From Anaerolineales bacterium (GTDB taxonomy: Bacteria > Chloroflexota > Anaerolineae > 4572-78 > J111), in assembly GCA_015075405.1 (NCBI GenBank), contig JABTUK010000003.1:310001-374000 (forward strand): a DNA stretch of 64,000 nt, read 5' to 3'. Below the pieces are notes generated by a model. The model was not told the origin of the DNA. It did not search any database and worked only from the letters and a program-made list of their open reading frames with translations. Of this stretch, positions 27,210 to 37,707 are shown piece after piece. Within the stretch, counting starts at the first letter, position 1; each line of letters starts with the position of its first letter. The translations under genes were made by a program, and so were the position numbers.

Positions 27210-27281
27210 GTCATTGCGAGGCCGTAGGCCGAAGCAATCCCCATCATAACTTGGGGATTGCTTCGCTTCGCTCGCAATGAC
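27210..27281. repeat. Large REP-like palindrome (GTCATTGCGAG type)
   Basis: GTCATTGCGAG and CGAAGCAATCCCC on the left pair with GGGGATTGCTTCG and CTCGCAATGAC on the right. This is a near-perfect 72-base hairpin about 25 bases upstream of the LuxR regulator. Such elements are dispersed in many bacterial genomes; no function can be read from it. Confidence 0.85.
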
Positions 27282-27305
27282 ACCTGAGTAGTATAAGACG
27301 TAACG

Positions 27306-30146
27306 ATGCCCGCACCGCTAATAACCACAAAACTCTATATTCCGCCGGCCCGGCCGCAGCTTGTGCCCCGCCCGCGCCTGATCGCCCGGTTGAATAACGG
27401 GCTAAGCGGCCCGCCCGGCGTGATCCTCATCTCCGCCCCCGCCGGTTACGGCAAAACCACATTGGTCAGCGAATGGCTCCATCTATTGGAGGTTAGGGGT
27501 CAGGGGTTAGAGGTTGGTGAACCGAAAACTGACCCCCGACCCCCGACCCCTACCCCCCGATTCGCCTGGCTCTCCCTGGAATCGGCTGACAATGATCTGG
27601 CCCGCTTTATGAGTTATCTCATTGCCGCCTTGCAGCAGATAAACCCGGCTGTCGGCCAGGCCGGGCAGTCATTGTTGCAAACGGGTGGGCCTCACCCCCT
27701 GAACCCGGAAACCATTATCGCCGCCTTGATTAATGAGCTGGCCGCCGCTCCCGGTGAGGTCCGGCAGGTTTTGGTGCTGGACGATTACCACGTCATCGAA
27801 ACCAAAGCCATCCACGAGGCGCTGACCTTTCTGCTGGAACACCTGCCCCCGCAACTGCACCTGCTGATTGCCAGCCGAACCGTTCCGCCGTTGCCACTGT
27901 CGCGCCTGCGGGTGCGCCGCCAGATGACGGAAATCCACGCGGCTGATTTGCGTTTTACTCTGGCGGAAAGCATCGAGTTTCTCAACACGGTTATGGGCCT
28001 GGGGCTGGCGGATGACGATATCACCGCCCTCGAAGCTCGCACCGAGGGCTGGATTGCCGGTCTGCAACTGGCCGCCTTGTCGCTGCAAGAGCAGGCGGAC
28101 CGGTCGGGCTTTATCAAAGCCTTCAGTGGGGATGATCGTTACGTGCTTGATTACCTGCTCGATGAAGTGTTCAACCGGCAACCGGCAGCCGTCCAAACCT
28201 TTTTGCTGCAAACTTCCATTTTAGACCGTCTCTGCGGCCCCCTGTGTGATGCGGTATTAGGAAAGGATGAAGGCGGAAGGTTGAAGGATGAAGATATTGG
28301 TTTTTTCATCCTTCATCCTTCATCCTTCATCCTTGAGCAGTTGGAGCAAGCCAACCTTTTTATCGTCCCGCTCGATACCCGGCGCGACTGGTATCGCTAC
28401 CATCCCCTGCTGCTCGATTTGTTACGCCACCGCCTCCACCAAACGGCCTCAGGCGGATTCGAGGAGATAGCGGCCTTACATGGCCGCGCCGCCGATTGGT
28501 ACAGCCGGCATGGGCTGATGGCCGAGGCGTTAGCCCATCTTTTTGCCGCCAAAGCATTTCCCCAGGCCGCCGATCTAGTGGAGCAGGTCGGGGCGACCAC
28601 CCTGTGGGAACGGGGTGAAGTTGCTACGCTTCTCAGCTGGCTGACCCAACTGCCCTCTGACCTGGTCCACGCCCGGCCCAAACTGTGCCTCTATTACGCC
28701 GAAACCATGTATTTGACCGGGCAACTGAGCGCAATTGAGCCTTTTCTGCATTCGGTTGAACGCTATTTAGAGAACGCCGGCGAGCATACTTCAGCGGCGG
28801 CTGGCGCGCTGAGCCAGGCTGAACTAAAAAATATGCGCGGGGAAGTGATGGCGATTCGGGCGCTGGTGGCCGGGGCGCAGGGCCAACCGGCGCAGATGAC
28901 CAAAGCGATTGCCTTAACCCACCAGGCCCTGGCCCTCTTATCGCCCGGCGAACTGCGGCTGCGAGGCTTGCTGACCATCGGCCTGGCCGAAGCCTATTAT
29001 CTAAACGGCCGGGCGCCGGAAGCCGCCGACAATTACAGCAAAGCAATTGAACTGGGCCAGAGTGGCCAAAATTCTTTCCTGGTTGTCGCCGGGCTGACCC
29101 GGCTGGCAGAGGTGCGCCTCCTCCAGGGGCAGCTACGCCAGGCGGCTGAACTGTGCCAGCAGATGCAGCGCCTGGCTTTACCCAGCGTGCATGTGGCCGG
29201 CAGTAGAGTCTTGAGCCAACTGCTGCGGGAGTGGAATCAACTCGAGGCGGCCAAAGAACAGGCTCAGCAGTGTCTTGACCACGGCCGGCTCGAAGGAAGC
29301 CCCCGCATTATTATCCAGGCTTATATGACCCTGGCTCACATTCTACAAGCTCAAGGAGACAACTCAGCCGCGCACGGGGCGATTCAGGCGGCGGCTCGGT
29401 TGCCGCAACAGCCGGCAGCCTGGGATTTGCCCTCTGTGACCACCCATCAAGCCTGGCTGTGGTTTCGTCAAAACGACCTGGTGGCTGTGACGCAGTGGGC
29501 TAGATCGCAACAGTTGCAGCCTACAGATCACCCCACTTACCCGCGCGAAACAGAATATTTGTTATTAGCCCGTTTGCTGCTGGCCCAGGAACAGGCCCAA
29601 GCCGCCGTTGATCTGCTGGAACGGCTGCGAGCAGCCGCCGAAGCGAACGGACGCCAGGGCCGGGTCATCGAAGCATTGCTGCTGCTGGCGCTGGCCCGGC
29701 AGTCTATGGGGGATTTACCCGCAGCCCTCGACAGCCTGAGCCGCGCCCTCAATCTGGCCGAGCCGGAAGGCTATATCCGCCTGTTTGTGGACGAAGGTCC
29801 GCCGCTGCTGAATCTGCTAAACCTGGCCGTTGAGCAGAAATATCCTCTCAGCCCAACCTATCTGGCCCGGCTGCTGACCGCCTTCGGAACAGAAACCGGC
29901 GAACCCGACCCCAAGAGCGAAACTGAAACTCCCGCGTCGCCGTCTCTGGTGGAACCCCTGACCAAACGCGAACGGGAAATTCTGCGGCTTATTGCCGCCG
30001 GCCTCTCCAATGCCGATATTGCCGGGCAGCTTTTCCTCAGTCTGGGCACGGTCAAAACCCACACCCGCAACATCTACGGCAAGCTGGGTGTGGTCAGCCG
30101 CACTCAGGCTGTCGCCACGGCGAGAGCTTTAAACCTCCTTCAATAG
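27306..30146 (+). CDS. MalT-like LuxR-family ATP-dependent transcriptional regulator
   Basis: A 946-aa STAND-type regulator. N-terminus: [19 protein letters not shown]; Walker A APAGYGKT at 44-51; Walker B-like VLVLDDYH near 157. A long TPR region follows (about 400-850), then a LuxR HTH at about 880-946: [35 protein letters not shown]. By analogy with MalT it would bind ATP and an unknown inducer, oligomerise and activate transcription. Two period-7 hairpins are embedded in frame (27485-27556 and 28262-28336), adding low-complexity insertions (around [13 protein letters not shown] and LKDEDIGFF) that the family does not need. Its targets are unknown. Confidence 0.9.
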   Translation: MPAPLITTKLYIPPARPQLVPRPRLIARLNNGLSGPPGVILISAPAGYGKTTLVSEWLHLLEVRGQGLEVGEPKTDPRPPTPTPRFAWLSLESADNDLARFMSYLIAALQQINPAVGQAGQSLLQTGGPHPLNPETIIAALINELAAAPGEVRQVLVLDDYHVIETKAIHEALTFLLEHLPPQLHLLIASRTVPPLPLSRLRVRRQMTEIHAADLRFTLAESIEFLNTVMGLGLADDDITALEARTEGWIAGLQLAALSLQEQADRSGFIKAFSGDDRYVLDYLLDEVFNRQPAAVQTFLLQTSILDRLCGPLCDAVLGKDEGGRLKDEDIGFFILHPSSFILEQLEQANLFIVPLDTRRDWYRYHPLLLDLLRHRLHQTASGGFEEIAALHGRAADWYSRHGLMAEALAHLFAAKAFPQAADLVEQVGATTLWERGEVATLLSWLTQLPSDLVHARPKLCLYYAETMYLTGQLSAIEPFLHSVERYLENAGEHTSAAAGALSQAELKNMRGEVMAIRALVAGAQGQPAQMTKAIALTHQALALLSPGELRLRGLLTIGLAEAYYLNGRAPEAADNYSKAIELGQSGQNSFLVVAGLTRLAEVRLLQGQLRQAAELCQQMQRLALPSVHVAGSRVLSQLLREWNQLEAAKEQAQQCLDHGRLEGSPRIIIQAYMTLAHILQAQGDNSAAHGAIQAAARLPQQPAAWDLPSVTTHQAWLWFRQNDLVAVTQWARSQQLQPTDHPTYPRETEYLLLARLLLAQEQAQAAVDLLERLRAAAEANGRQGRVIEALLLLALARQSMGDLPAALDSLSRALNLAEPEGYIRLFVDEGPPLLNLLNLAVEQKYPLSPTYLARLLTAFGTETGEPDPKSETETPASPSLVEPLTKREREILRLIAAGLSNADIAGQLFLSLGTVKTHTRNIYGKLGVVSRTQAVATARALNLLQ
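27485..27556. repeat. Period-7 hairpin inside the LuxR regulator gene (first)
   Basis: Units GGTTAGG, GGTCAGG, GGTTAGA and GGTTGGT are followed after about 10 bases by CTGACCC, CCGACCC, CCGACCC and CTACCCC, the inverse type. The insert keeps the reading frame and lies between the Walker A motif and the next conserved block. Confidence 0.85.
28262..28336. repeat. Period-7 hairpin inside the LuxR regulator gene (second)
   Basis: AGGATGA, AGGCGGA, AGGTTGA and AGGATGA pair with four tandem ATCCTTC units after a T-rich turn. The encoded segment ([15 protein letters not shown], then [10 protein letters not shown]) is inserted in frame after the winged-helix-like part of the regulator. Confidence 0.88.
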
Positions 30147-30592
30147 ACCGGAGATGGGAGACCGAAGACGAATGATAAACACCCGGTCTGCGGTCATTTT
30201 CATTAAAGTAATCCCCCCACCCCCAAAAATACTCCCCTATCTACTACTTTAGGTAGATACAGCCGTAACTATTTTTGTGGTTTAATCTGTGAAAGAGATC
30301 GCAAAAATAGTTTGGTCACGCTATAGAGGTAACAATTAGCATCGGGGTGGCAGGATTAATTGCTTTGACCACCTCTTACGTATTCCACCCTAACCCGGAC
30401 AAGCCGGAACCAAAAAAGATTGAACCACAGAGACACGGAGACACAGAGTTTTTAATAAATTTTCCTTTTCTCCATGCCTCTGCGCCTCTGTGGTAAATTT
30501 TCTTGCCCAAAAAGCAAGAAGTTGCTTGATAAAGTATTAATTAGTCACTTGTAGTACTGACATCGACAAAAGATTGTCGATAAAAAGGTTAT
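30147..30592. other. Intergenic region with dispersed inverted repeat
   Basis: No gene seen. At 30424-30498 ACCACAGAGACACGGAG pairs with CTCTGCGCCTCTGTGG around an AT-rich centre, a REP-type element. At 30153-30177 are GGAGATGGGAGACC-like units. At 30565-30584 ATCGACAA and TTGTCGAT form a small hairpin just after the end of the - strand pseudogene, a possible terminator for it. Confidence 0.6.
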
Positions 30593-32236
30593 TTAAACAG
30601 CGACACCGAGGATAAGGAGTAAAGCCCGCATCTCGGTTTGCACTTTACCATATTGAAGATCAAGGTCAGTCTGAGGCTGGGGGTTGGGTTCGCTTTTGGG
30701 CTTGGTCACGCTGGCTAAAACGGGTTTAATGACCTTCTCGCGTAAAGTCAGTAAGGCAGCCATGATTTTAAGAGCGCTGGTTTCGACTTGATAGCGGCGG
30801 GCTGAACCAATTTTGTGGACCCAGTTTTTGCCGCGCAGTTTTTTGAGATCGTAAGCCGCGTGGCGAGGCTGATACTGACTTTCGGGCCAGCCTAACAGGA
30901 CCCGGACCTGCTGGGCTAATTGGGAGACGCTGAAGCCTCCCGGCGTTATGGCTAAAGCAAGCACGGCTTGGAGTACGGCCCGCAGCCGAGGCTGGTTGAG
31001 GCCCCAGACCCGCGGTGGGGTTGAACCGACCTGACCCCGCTGGCCTAAGGTATCCAGGGTGTCATCGGCCACAAAGGCTTGATCCAGGGCAGCCAGTTGA
31101 TTGAGAAAGCGTTCCAGGATCTGCTGAAACTGGTTGATCAGTTCAGGAAATTGATCCAGGCGGCGGGGACCAGACCAGGCGCGGGCGTTATGGAGCATCA
31201 CTTCGGCTCGGAGAACGGCCTCGCCTTTGGTGTACAACTTGAGGGTCAAAGGAGCAAAATGGAGCCTAAAAATGGTCAAGTTGTACGCAGGTCGCTCGAG
31301 GTTTCGTTCTAGTTTGAGCCGGCGGCCTTTGGACTTGCCTTTGAAGTGAGGCCGGCGCTTGCGGCCAAAGATGGTCATGATCTGCCTAAGGTCCAGTCGA
31401 GCGCGGGTCCGATCAATCAGGGCTTCGAACACCTGCTCCATTTGAGCCGGACGCCGAAACAGCAGGTTGCGCGAGTACTCCACCTGAAACAACGAACAAC
31501 GGTATTCTGAAACCACCCGCAGTCGCTCGCTTTCGGGCAGGGCAAAATGGAGACAACTGTTGAGCCAGCGGTGGCAGACCTGACCCAGTTGCCCTTTGGT
31601 GGGTAGCTCCCACGAGGTCTCTGCAAGCCAGGTCAAGTCTGCGGGGTTCATTATACCGCTAAAACAGTTACTGGTCAGTTCTAACACTCGCCCGGCCTGA
31701 TGGGCCTGACGAGCCAAATATTCGTGCCCATTGAGAATAAACGATACCGCGAACGGCGGATGGCTGCTAATACGGAGGGTGACGCCCCATTCCAAATCCG
31801 ATGATGTGAAAGAAAATGTGGTTGATCATCCGATAATGCTTGCTCAAACTGTGAACTCGACCCTCTGGGCTACGTTTGACATCCCAGACTGCTCCCGATG
31901 CCCGACTGATGATGATCAGAAACAGCCCAACAAAAGCTGGGTCGTCTGGTTTGTATTGTTCAGCCAAGCCATGTTTACGCCCTCTAATGGACCCTCCAGC
32001 ACTGGAATGTCGTGTTTGTTCGCGTAAGCTTTGACCCGCCGATGGAACCGACCCGACAATCGGATCAGATGCGTTTTGTCCAGGTTCTCATCGCTGCCAT
32101 ACAGCCGTCGCCACCAGTAACGAAAGCCGCCCGCCGAGGAGGCCAGCCGATGGTAGGCGGTCAGGACAATCCGGTCAGGGCAATCATAACTCCCCTGCAA
32201 ATAATCGGCGTAGGCTGCGCTCAACTGGTCAACCAT
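30593..32236 (-). pseudogene. Frameshifted conserved gene of unknown function
   Basis: Three consecutive - strand frames together give one protein of about 540 residues. Frame 1 from 32236: YDCPDRIVLTAYHRLASSAGG, FRYWWRRLYGSDENLDKTHL and RRVKAYANKHDIPVLEG. Frame 2 (about 31960-31770): FLIIISRASGAVWDVKR and YRMINHIFFHIIGFGMG. Frame 3 (31795-30593): WGVTLRISSHPPFAVSFILNG, HEYLARQAHQAG and onwards. I recognise this order as a widespread uncharacterised family, often multicopy, but know no function. The breaks fall at about 31965 and 31785. Either the gene is dead or two base errors split it. Confidence 0.75.
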
Positions 32237-32626
32237 TGTATCCTCTCCTTCATCTCGCTGATGAAGTGAGCTTAATCAAAATACTTCAATCTTGTCAAAT
32301 GCCCGCAGGGCTGTTTTTGCTGAGCGCAGTCTCAGCAAATGGGTAGGGTTTATCGGAAATAGGAATATCTCTCGCCAAGCCGCAAAGAACGCCAAGTTTT
32401 TGAGAGAAAAATCTTAAAGAAACCTTTGCGACTTTGCGTCTTGGCGTGAGAAAAGTTATTTCCGATAATGCATAGGTTTTTTCCAAGACTGCGCTTGGAA
32501 AAGAATGGCGAATGGGCGAATGGCGAATCAGAATCATCATTCGCCATTCGCCATTCGCAAAAAGGATCGACAATTTTTTGTCGCTGTGAATGCCTAAGTG
32601 CCTATTAATGAAAGACGAGATAAGCT
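32237..32626. repeat. Intergenic region with two inverted-repeat elements
   Basis: No gene seen. At about 32372-32455 CGCCAAGCCGCAAAGAACGCC pairs imperfectly with GCGACTTTGCGTCTTGGCG; a similar element is at 40082-40137. At 32503-32562 GAATGGC/GGCGAATGGCGAATC pairs with ATTCGCCATTCGCCATTCGC; this is the same heptamer as beside cas1 and cas2, here in inverted form. GAGATAAG lies before the next gene. Confidence 0.8.
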
Positions 32627-32911
32627 ATGAACCAACGGAATAGTTGTTTGGATTCGCCTCAACGCTTAAGCCTCGACTGCCCGGCGATGTACCGGATCAC
32701 CATCCAGGGGCGGCTGGGCCGGGAGTGGTCAGACTGGTTTGACGGGATGGTGCTGACCTCGCCGGCCGGTTTGCGCGAGTCTACGACCAGCCTGACCGGC
32801 CTGGTCAGGGATCAGGCCGCGCTGCATGGGTTACTCAACACGCTGTACGGTCTGGGCTTACCCCTGTTGGACCTCACCTGTCTTGAAATCAACCCAACCC
32901 CCGAAAAATAG
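32627..32911 (+). CDS. Small protein of unknown function upstream of the RND genes
   Basis: 94 aa. The core YRITIQGRLGREWSDWFDGM followed by TSLTGLVRDQAALHGLLNTLYGLGLPLLDLTCLE is a pattern I know from small uncharacterised Chloroflexota proteins next to efflux or ABC genes. There is no signal peptide or membrane helix, so it is likely cytoplasmic. It lies 15 bp before the adaptor gene on the same strand, so it is probably part of the efflux operon, perhaps a regulator or accessory factor (inference). Confidence 0.7.
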   Translation: MNQRNSCLDSPQRLSLDCPAMYRITIQGRLGREWSDWFDGMVLTSPAGLRESTTSLTGLVRDQAALHGLLNTLYGLGLPLLDLTCLEINPTPEK

Positions 32912-32926
32912 CTCAAGGAGAATCTT

Positions 32927-34312
32927 ATGATGAAACAGTCAGCTTTACTATTTTTTTGCTTATGCCTGAGCCTGACCCTGGCGACTACCGCTTGCAGCCC
33001 GGTGGCCGAGCCAGCCGTTGCCGCCGAACCTCCGGCCGAGGTCGGTACCGCCGTCGAGGTGACTCCGGTGAAGACCGGCAGCATTGCCCTGGTTTTTGAT
33101 TATGCCGGCGCCCTCCAGGCCCAAAGCGATGTCACCCTGGCCCCGCGTGTCTCCGGCCAGATCGAGGCCGTGCTGGTAGAAGCGGGCCAGCCGGTCAAGG
33201 CGGGCCAGCCGGTTGCCATCCTCGACCGGGATGTTCCCGCCGCCCAGTTGAAACAGGCCGAGGCCGCCCTGTCGCTGGCTCGGCTCAAGCTGGATAAAAT
33301 GAACGAGGGCGCGCGTCCTGAAGAAGTCGAGGCGGCTCAATCCGCTTACCAGATCAGCCAGGGCGCGCTGCAAGATGTCCAAAACATTGACGACAACGAG
33401 CGAACCACCGCCGCCGCCGCGCTGGCCAACGCCCAGGCGGCCTTAAAACTGGCCCAGTTTGAATACGATAAAATTGCTTGGGCCGGCCAGGTGGGCGAAA
33501 CCCCCCAGGCGCTGGCCCTGGAAAGAGCTACCAATGCCTACGAGCAGGCGCTTTCGGCCTACCAGTTGCAGACCAATCCTTCGGAGGCGCAGCTTGCCCC
33601 CTTGCAGGCCCAGTTGACCAAAGCCAAACTCGATTTGGCCCTGGCCAAACAGCCCTTCCGCCCGGTTGACTTTGCCATGGCCAGAGCGGGTATCCAGCAA
33701 GCCGAAGCCGCCGTCGAACTGGCCCAACTCCAGCTCGATTACACCACCCTACGCGCCCCCTTTGATGGCATTGTCGGCGAGGTTTACATCCACCAGGGCA
33801 GCATGGTTGATACCAAATCGGCGGTGGCCCTGTTTATCTCCAACCAGGTCGAGGTCGCCATCAACGTCGAAGAGAGCCGCCTGGGGCAGGTGGCCAAAGG
33901 GCAGCACGCCTCGCTGCGCGTCTCGGCCTACCCCGGCGTGGAATTTCCCGGCCTGGTCACCAGCGTCGCCCCCCTGGCCGATCAAAAGACGCACACCTTC
34001 GTGGTCAAAGTGACCCCGGCCGACCCCAAGAACCTGCTCCGTAGCGGGATGTATGCCGACGTGTCGCTGTTGGTGGATGAAAAACCTCAAACGATGCTTG
34101 TGCCGCGCTCGGCGGTGATTACCGTTGACAGCCAGCCGGTTGTCTACCGGGTCAACGCCGGCCAGGTTGAGCAGGTCAAAGTAACCACCGGCCTCAGCAA
34201 CGATACCGAAATCGAAATTATCTCCGGCCTCAAAGCAGGCGACAGCATCGTCGTCACCGGGCAGTCCTCGTTGCAGGATGGGGCGAAGGTAAAGATTGTG
34301 CCGGGGTTGTGA
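32927..34312 (+). CDS. RND efflux periplasmic adaptor (HlyD/MacA type), lipoprotein
   Basis: 461 aa. A signal peptide with lipobox (LATTAC, Cys23) anchors it. It has the membrane fusion protein layout: barrel-sandwich half motif APRVSGQIEAVLVEAGQPVKAGQPVAILD, then a long Ala/Gln-rich coiled hairpin (about 110-260), the second lipoyl half LDYTTLRAPFDGIVGEVYIHQGSMV, a beta-barrel part and a membrane-proximal end with GLKAGDSIVVTGQSSLQDGAKV. It links the RND pump to outer parts of the envelope. Ribosome site AAGGAG; 12 bp to the pump gene. Confidence 0.93.
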   Translation: MMKQSALLFFCLCLSLTLATTACSPVAEPAVAAEPPAEVGTAVEVTPVKTGSIALVFDYAGALQAQSDVTLAPRVSGQIEAVLVEAGQPVKAGQPVAILDRDVPAAQLKQAEAALSLARLKLDKMNEGARPEEVEAAQSAYQISQGALQDVQNIDDNERTTAAAALANAQAALKLAQFEYDKIAWAGQVGETPQALALERATNAYEQALSAYQLQTNPSEAQLAPLQAQLTKAKLDLALAKQPFRPVDFAMARAGIQQAEAAVELAQLQLDYTTLRAPFDGIVGEVYIHQGSMVDTKSAVALFISNQVEVAINVEESRLGQVAKGQHASLRVSAYPGVEFPGLVTSVAPLADQKTHTFVVKVTPADPKNLLRSGMYADVSLLVDEKPQTMLVPRSAVITVDSQPVVYRVNAGQVEQVKVTTGLSNDTEIEIISGLKAGDSIVVTGQSSLQDGAKVKIVPGL

Positions 34313-34324
34313 GGATAAACTATT

Positions 34325-37300
34325 ATGGGACTTACCAAACTCTCCATCCAACGCCCCTTGACCATCCTAATGATTATCCTGGGCTTTATTGTGCTGGGCT
34401 ATCGCTCGCTGACCATGCTTCAGGTTGACCGGATGCCCAAAACCGACCTGCCTTATGTCTCGGTGGTGGTGGTCTACCCCGGCGCGTCGCCCGAAGATGT
34501 GGCCGACGAAGCCCTCAAACCGATTGAAGACGCCGTGGCCGGTATCTCCGGCATTGACGAGATTACCTCGCAGGCTAACGAGAACTTCGGCTATGTGCTG
34601 ATTAAATTTAATGAAGGGGTCAACAGCGACCAGGCCGCCATTGATGTCTCGCGCGAAGTGGACAAGGTGCGCGGCGACCTGCCCGCCGACGCCGAAGAAC
34701 CGACCATCATCAAGGCCGATCTCAACGCCCAGCCGATTATGCAACTGGTGCTGAGCGGTTCGCTGGGCCAGGAGGCGCTGTACGACCTGGCCGAGAACGA
34801 CCTCAAGCCGCGCCTGCAAACGGTCGCCGGGGTCGCTTCGGTGGCGATTGCCGGCGGGCGCGAGCGCGAAATCCAGGTATACGCCGACCCGCGCCGGTTG
34901 GCCGCTTATGACCTGTCGCTGGATAAAGTCCAGCAGGCCCTGGCCCTGGAAAATGTCACCGTCCCGGTTGGCTCGATTGAGCAGGGACCGCAGAAGAACG
35001 CCGTCCGCTCGGTTGGCGAGTTCACCAGCCTGAGGGATATTGAAGGCATCATTGTTTCCGGCGGGGCCAACCCGCTAACGACGATGGGCCTGGGGCTGCC
35101 GGCCAGTTTGCTGCCCAAAACCCCGTCGGGGATGGACACCAGCGGCCTGGTTTATCTGCGTGATGTGGCGACGGTGCAGGAAGGTTTCAAAGATACCAGC
35201 CGCCTGGTCCGCTATAACGGCCAGGCCGGGGTGCTGATTACCCTGGTCAAAACCAGCGACGCCAACGCCATTTCCACCGCCGATGAAGTGCGCCGGGTGG
35301 TGGAGCAGTTCCAGCCCAGCCTGCCCGACGGCGTCAAACTGGACATCGTCATTGACGATACCAACTTTACCCGCGAGTCGGTCAGCGCGGTCAGCGAAGA
35401 CCTGCTGCTGGCGGTGCTGATTACCGGCGTGGTCATGCTGCTCTTCCTGCACACCCTCACCAGCAGCGTTATCGTCATGCTCTCCGTGCCTACCTCGATT
35501 ATCGCTACCTTTCTGCTGATGTGGGTCTTTGGTTTCAGCCTGAACACCGTCACCCTCATGGCCCTGACCGTCGCCATCGGCATCCTGGTGGACGACTCAA
35601 TCGTGGTGCTGGAAAACACCGAGCGCCACCTCAAACTGGGCAAAAAACCGCGCCAGGCTGCGCTCGATGGCCGGGCCGAAATCGGCATGGCCGCCATTAC
35701 CATCACCCTGGTCATTGTGGTGGTTTATCTGCCGGTCGCCTTTATCAACGGCATCGTCGGCCAGTTCTTCCGCTCCTATGGGATCACCATTGCCGTAGCC
35801 ACCATTTTCTCGCTGCTCATCTCCTTCACCCTGACCCCCATGCTGGCGGCCTTCTGGCTAAAAGATGAAACCCGGCCCGAAAAACCGGCCATAGGGGTGT
35901 GGCGGGTGGTCAACGTGTTGTGGCGGCCGTTCGGCTGGGTGTGGCAGCGTTTTATGCGCGGCTGGGAAGCGATGTTCACCGGCCTGTCGAACCTGTATGC
36001 CTTCATCCTGGGCCTGGCGCTCAAGAATGTTTTGACCCAATTCCTGGTGGTGGTCATTGCTGCTGTGGCCCTGGCCGCCGGGATTTACCTGGTGGTCGGC
36101 GGCGTGGTCGGCAATGAGTTCCTGCCTTTGGAAGACGATGGCCGCATCACCATTGGGATTGAGCTGCCCGCCGGCTCCAGCCTGGTCGCCACCGACCGGA
36201 CCGTGCAGCGCATCGAGCAAATTATCCGGGCCGAAGTCCCCGAAACCTCGCTCATCGTTTCCAACATCGGGACGGAAGCGGGCAGCGCCCTGATTGCCAG
36301 CAGCGACAAGGCCAACTTCGCCACCGTTATCCTGCGCCTGGTGGACAAAGCCGAGCGCGACCGCAGCACCACCGAAGTGGTCAACGCCCTGCGGCCCGCC
36401 CTGGCCCAGACGCCCGACGCCAAAATTTCCTTTATGCTCAATTCGGCGGTCAGCGGCATGAACCAGGATATTGAAATCCGGCTGTATGGGCCGGACCGGA
36501 ATACGCTGATTGACCTGGCCAACCAGGCCGAGAAGGCGATTCTGACCGTTCCGGGGGCGGTGGACCTGCGCAACACCGGGGCCGAACGCTCGCCCGAAAC
36601 GCAGCTTGTGGTTGACCGCGGCCGGGCCAGAGATGTCGGTTTGACGCCGGGGCAGGTGGCCCGTACGCTGCGCACGGCCATCAACGGCAGCCAGGTGGGC
36701 GATTTCCAACCGCAAGGCCAGACCGAGAAGATTGACCTGACCCTGCGCATAAATGACGCCGCCCGCCGCGACCTGAGCCAACTGCTTGGCCTGCCGCTCG
36801 GTTACGTTAACGACCAGGTGATTGTGGTCGGGCAGGTGGCCCAGGCGCAGGATACCCTGGCTCCGGCCCGGCTCAGTCGAGCCAATCGCCAGGCCGCGCT
36901 GACCATCAAGGTGGGGTCTGCCGGGCGGGCCAACGCCGATGTGACCAACGACATTGAAACCGCCCTGAACAGCCAGGTTGATTTCCCGGCCGGCTACGGC
37001 TTCCAATTCACCGGCCAGGCCGATTACCAGCGCCAATCGTTTCAGGATTTGACCGGCGCGCTGGCGCTGTCCATCCTGCTGATTTATATGCTCCTGGTCG
37101 CCCTGTACCAGAGCTGGCTGCAACCCCTGGCGATCATGTTCGCCCTGCCGGTGACGCTGGTCGGCGCGTTTGGCGGGCTGTGGCTCACCGGCAATACCCT
37201 CAATGTGATGTCGCTGCTGGGCATCATCATGCTGGCCGGGATTGTGGTCAAAAACGCCATTCTGCTGGTGGACTTTACCAACATCCTGCGCCAGGAGCGC

Positions 37301-37615
37301 GGCTTTACCCGCAAAGCCGCCCTGGTCGAAGCCGGCCGCCTGCGCCTGCGCCCCATCCTGATGACCACTTTCGCCATCATCTTCTCCCTGCTGCCCCTCT
37401 TGTTGGGCCAGGGCGCGGGGGCCGAACTGCGCGCCCCGCTGGCAGCGGTGGTTATCGGTGGGAACATCTCTTCCACCCTGCTGACCCTGATCCTGGTGCC
37501 GGTGATGTACAACTTCCTCGACTGGGGCGGCGGGCTGGTGGCTCAAGCCTGGCGCACCTTCTTTAACCTCGACCGGGATGATGAGGATGAACTGACCGGC
37601 TCGGTCCCGGCTTGA
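34325..37615 (+). CDS. RND-family efflux pump (AcrB/MdtB-like inner membrane transporter)
   Basis: 1096 aa, the usual length for the family. The N-terminal helix follows MGLTKLSIQRPLTILMIILG, and then come the porter domain (VVVVYPGASPEDVADEALKPIE), helices 2-6 with the proton-relay motif GILVDDSIVVLENTERHLK, VYLPVAFINGIVGQFFRSYG, a second porter half and helices 8-12 ending with ILVPVMYNFLDW. The two adjacent Asp in VDD fit the proton pathway of AcrB-type pumps. Probably exports drugs, solvents or lipophilic compounds; the substrate cannot be told. The next gene's longest frame overlaps its stop. Confidence 0.95.
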   Translation: MGLTKLSIQRPLTILMIILGFIVLGYRSLTMLQVDRMPKTDLPYVSVVVVYPGASPEDVADEALKPIEDAVAGISGIDEITSQANENFGYVLIKFNEGVNSDQAAIDVSREVDKVRGDLPADAEEPTIIKADLNAQPIMQLVLSGSLGQEALYDLAENDLKPRLQTVAGVASVAIAGGREREIQVYADPRRLAAYDLSLDKVQQALALENVTVPVGSIEQGPQKNAVRSVGEFTSLRDIEGIIVSGGANPLTTMGLGLPASLLPKTPSGMDTSGLVYLRDVATVQEGFKDTSRLVRYNGQAGVLITLVKTSDANAISTADEVRRVVEQFQPSLPDGVKLDIVIDDTNFTRESVSAVSEDLLLAVLITGVVMLLFLHTLTSSVIVMLSVPTSIIATFLLMWVFGFSLNTVTLMALTVAIGILVDDSIVVLENTERHLKLGKKPRQAALDGRAEIGMAAITITLVIVVVYLPVAFINGIVGQFFRSYGITIAVATIFSLLISFTLTPMLAAFWLKDETRPEKPAIGVWRVVNVLWRPFGWVWQRFMRGWEAMFTGLSNLYAFILGLALKNVLTQFLVVVIAAVALAAGIYLVVGGVVGNEFLPLEDDGRITIGIELPAGSSLVATDRTVQRIEQIIRAEVPETSLIVSNIGTEAGSALIASSDKANFATVILRLVDKAERDRSTTEVVNALRPALAQTPDAKISFMLNSAVSGMNQDIEIRLYGPDRNTLIDLANQAEKAILTVPGAVDLRNTGAERSPETQLVVDRGRARDVGLTPGQVARTLRTAINGSQVGDFQPQGQTEKIDLTLRINDAARRDLSQLLGLPLGYVNDQVIVVGQVAQAQDTLAPARLSRANRQAALTIKVGSAGRANADVTNDIETALNSQVDFPAGYGFQFTGQADYQRQSFQDLTGALALSILLIYMLLVALYQSWLQPLAIMFALPVTLVGAFGGLWLTGNTLNVMSLLGIIMLAGIVVKNAILLVDFTNILRQERGFTRKAALVEAGRLRLRPILMTTFAIIFSLLPLLLGQGAGAELRAPLAAVVIGGNISSTLLTLILVPVMYNFLDWGGGLVAQAWRTFFNLDRDDEDELTGSVPA

Positions 37616-37618
37616 CTA

Positions 37619-37690
37619 AAACCGACCGGGGACCGATGACCGGAGACCGGCAATCCTTCGCGCCGGTCCCCGGTCTCCCGTCCCCAGTCC
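37619..37690. repeat. Period-7 hairpin upstream of the propeller lipoprotein gene
   Basis: ACCGACC, GGGGACC, GATGACC and GGAGACC on the left pair with GGTCCCC, GGTCTCC and CGTCCCC on the right across a 16-base centre. It lies between the stop of the pump gene and the start I prefer for the next gene; if that gene began at 37612 the hairpin would be translated. Confidence 0.85.
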
Positions 37691-37707
37691 CTAACAAGGT
37701 GACACTG

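Noticed and set aside
35858-37546. 562-codon - frame opposite the RND pump
   Set aside because: Shadow frame: its His/Gln/Gly-rich composition is that of the complement of a GC-rich membrane protein gene.
37612-37707. Upstream start for the propeller lipoprotein at 37612
   Set aside because: It would place 32 repeat-encoded residues before a clear lipoprotein signal peptide; 37708 has a ribosome site.
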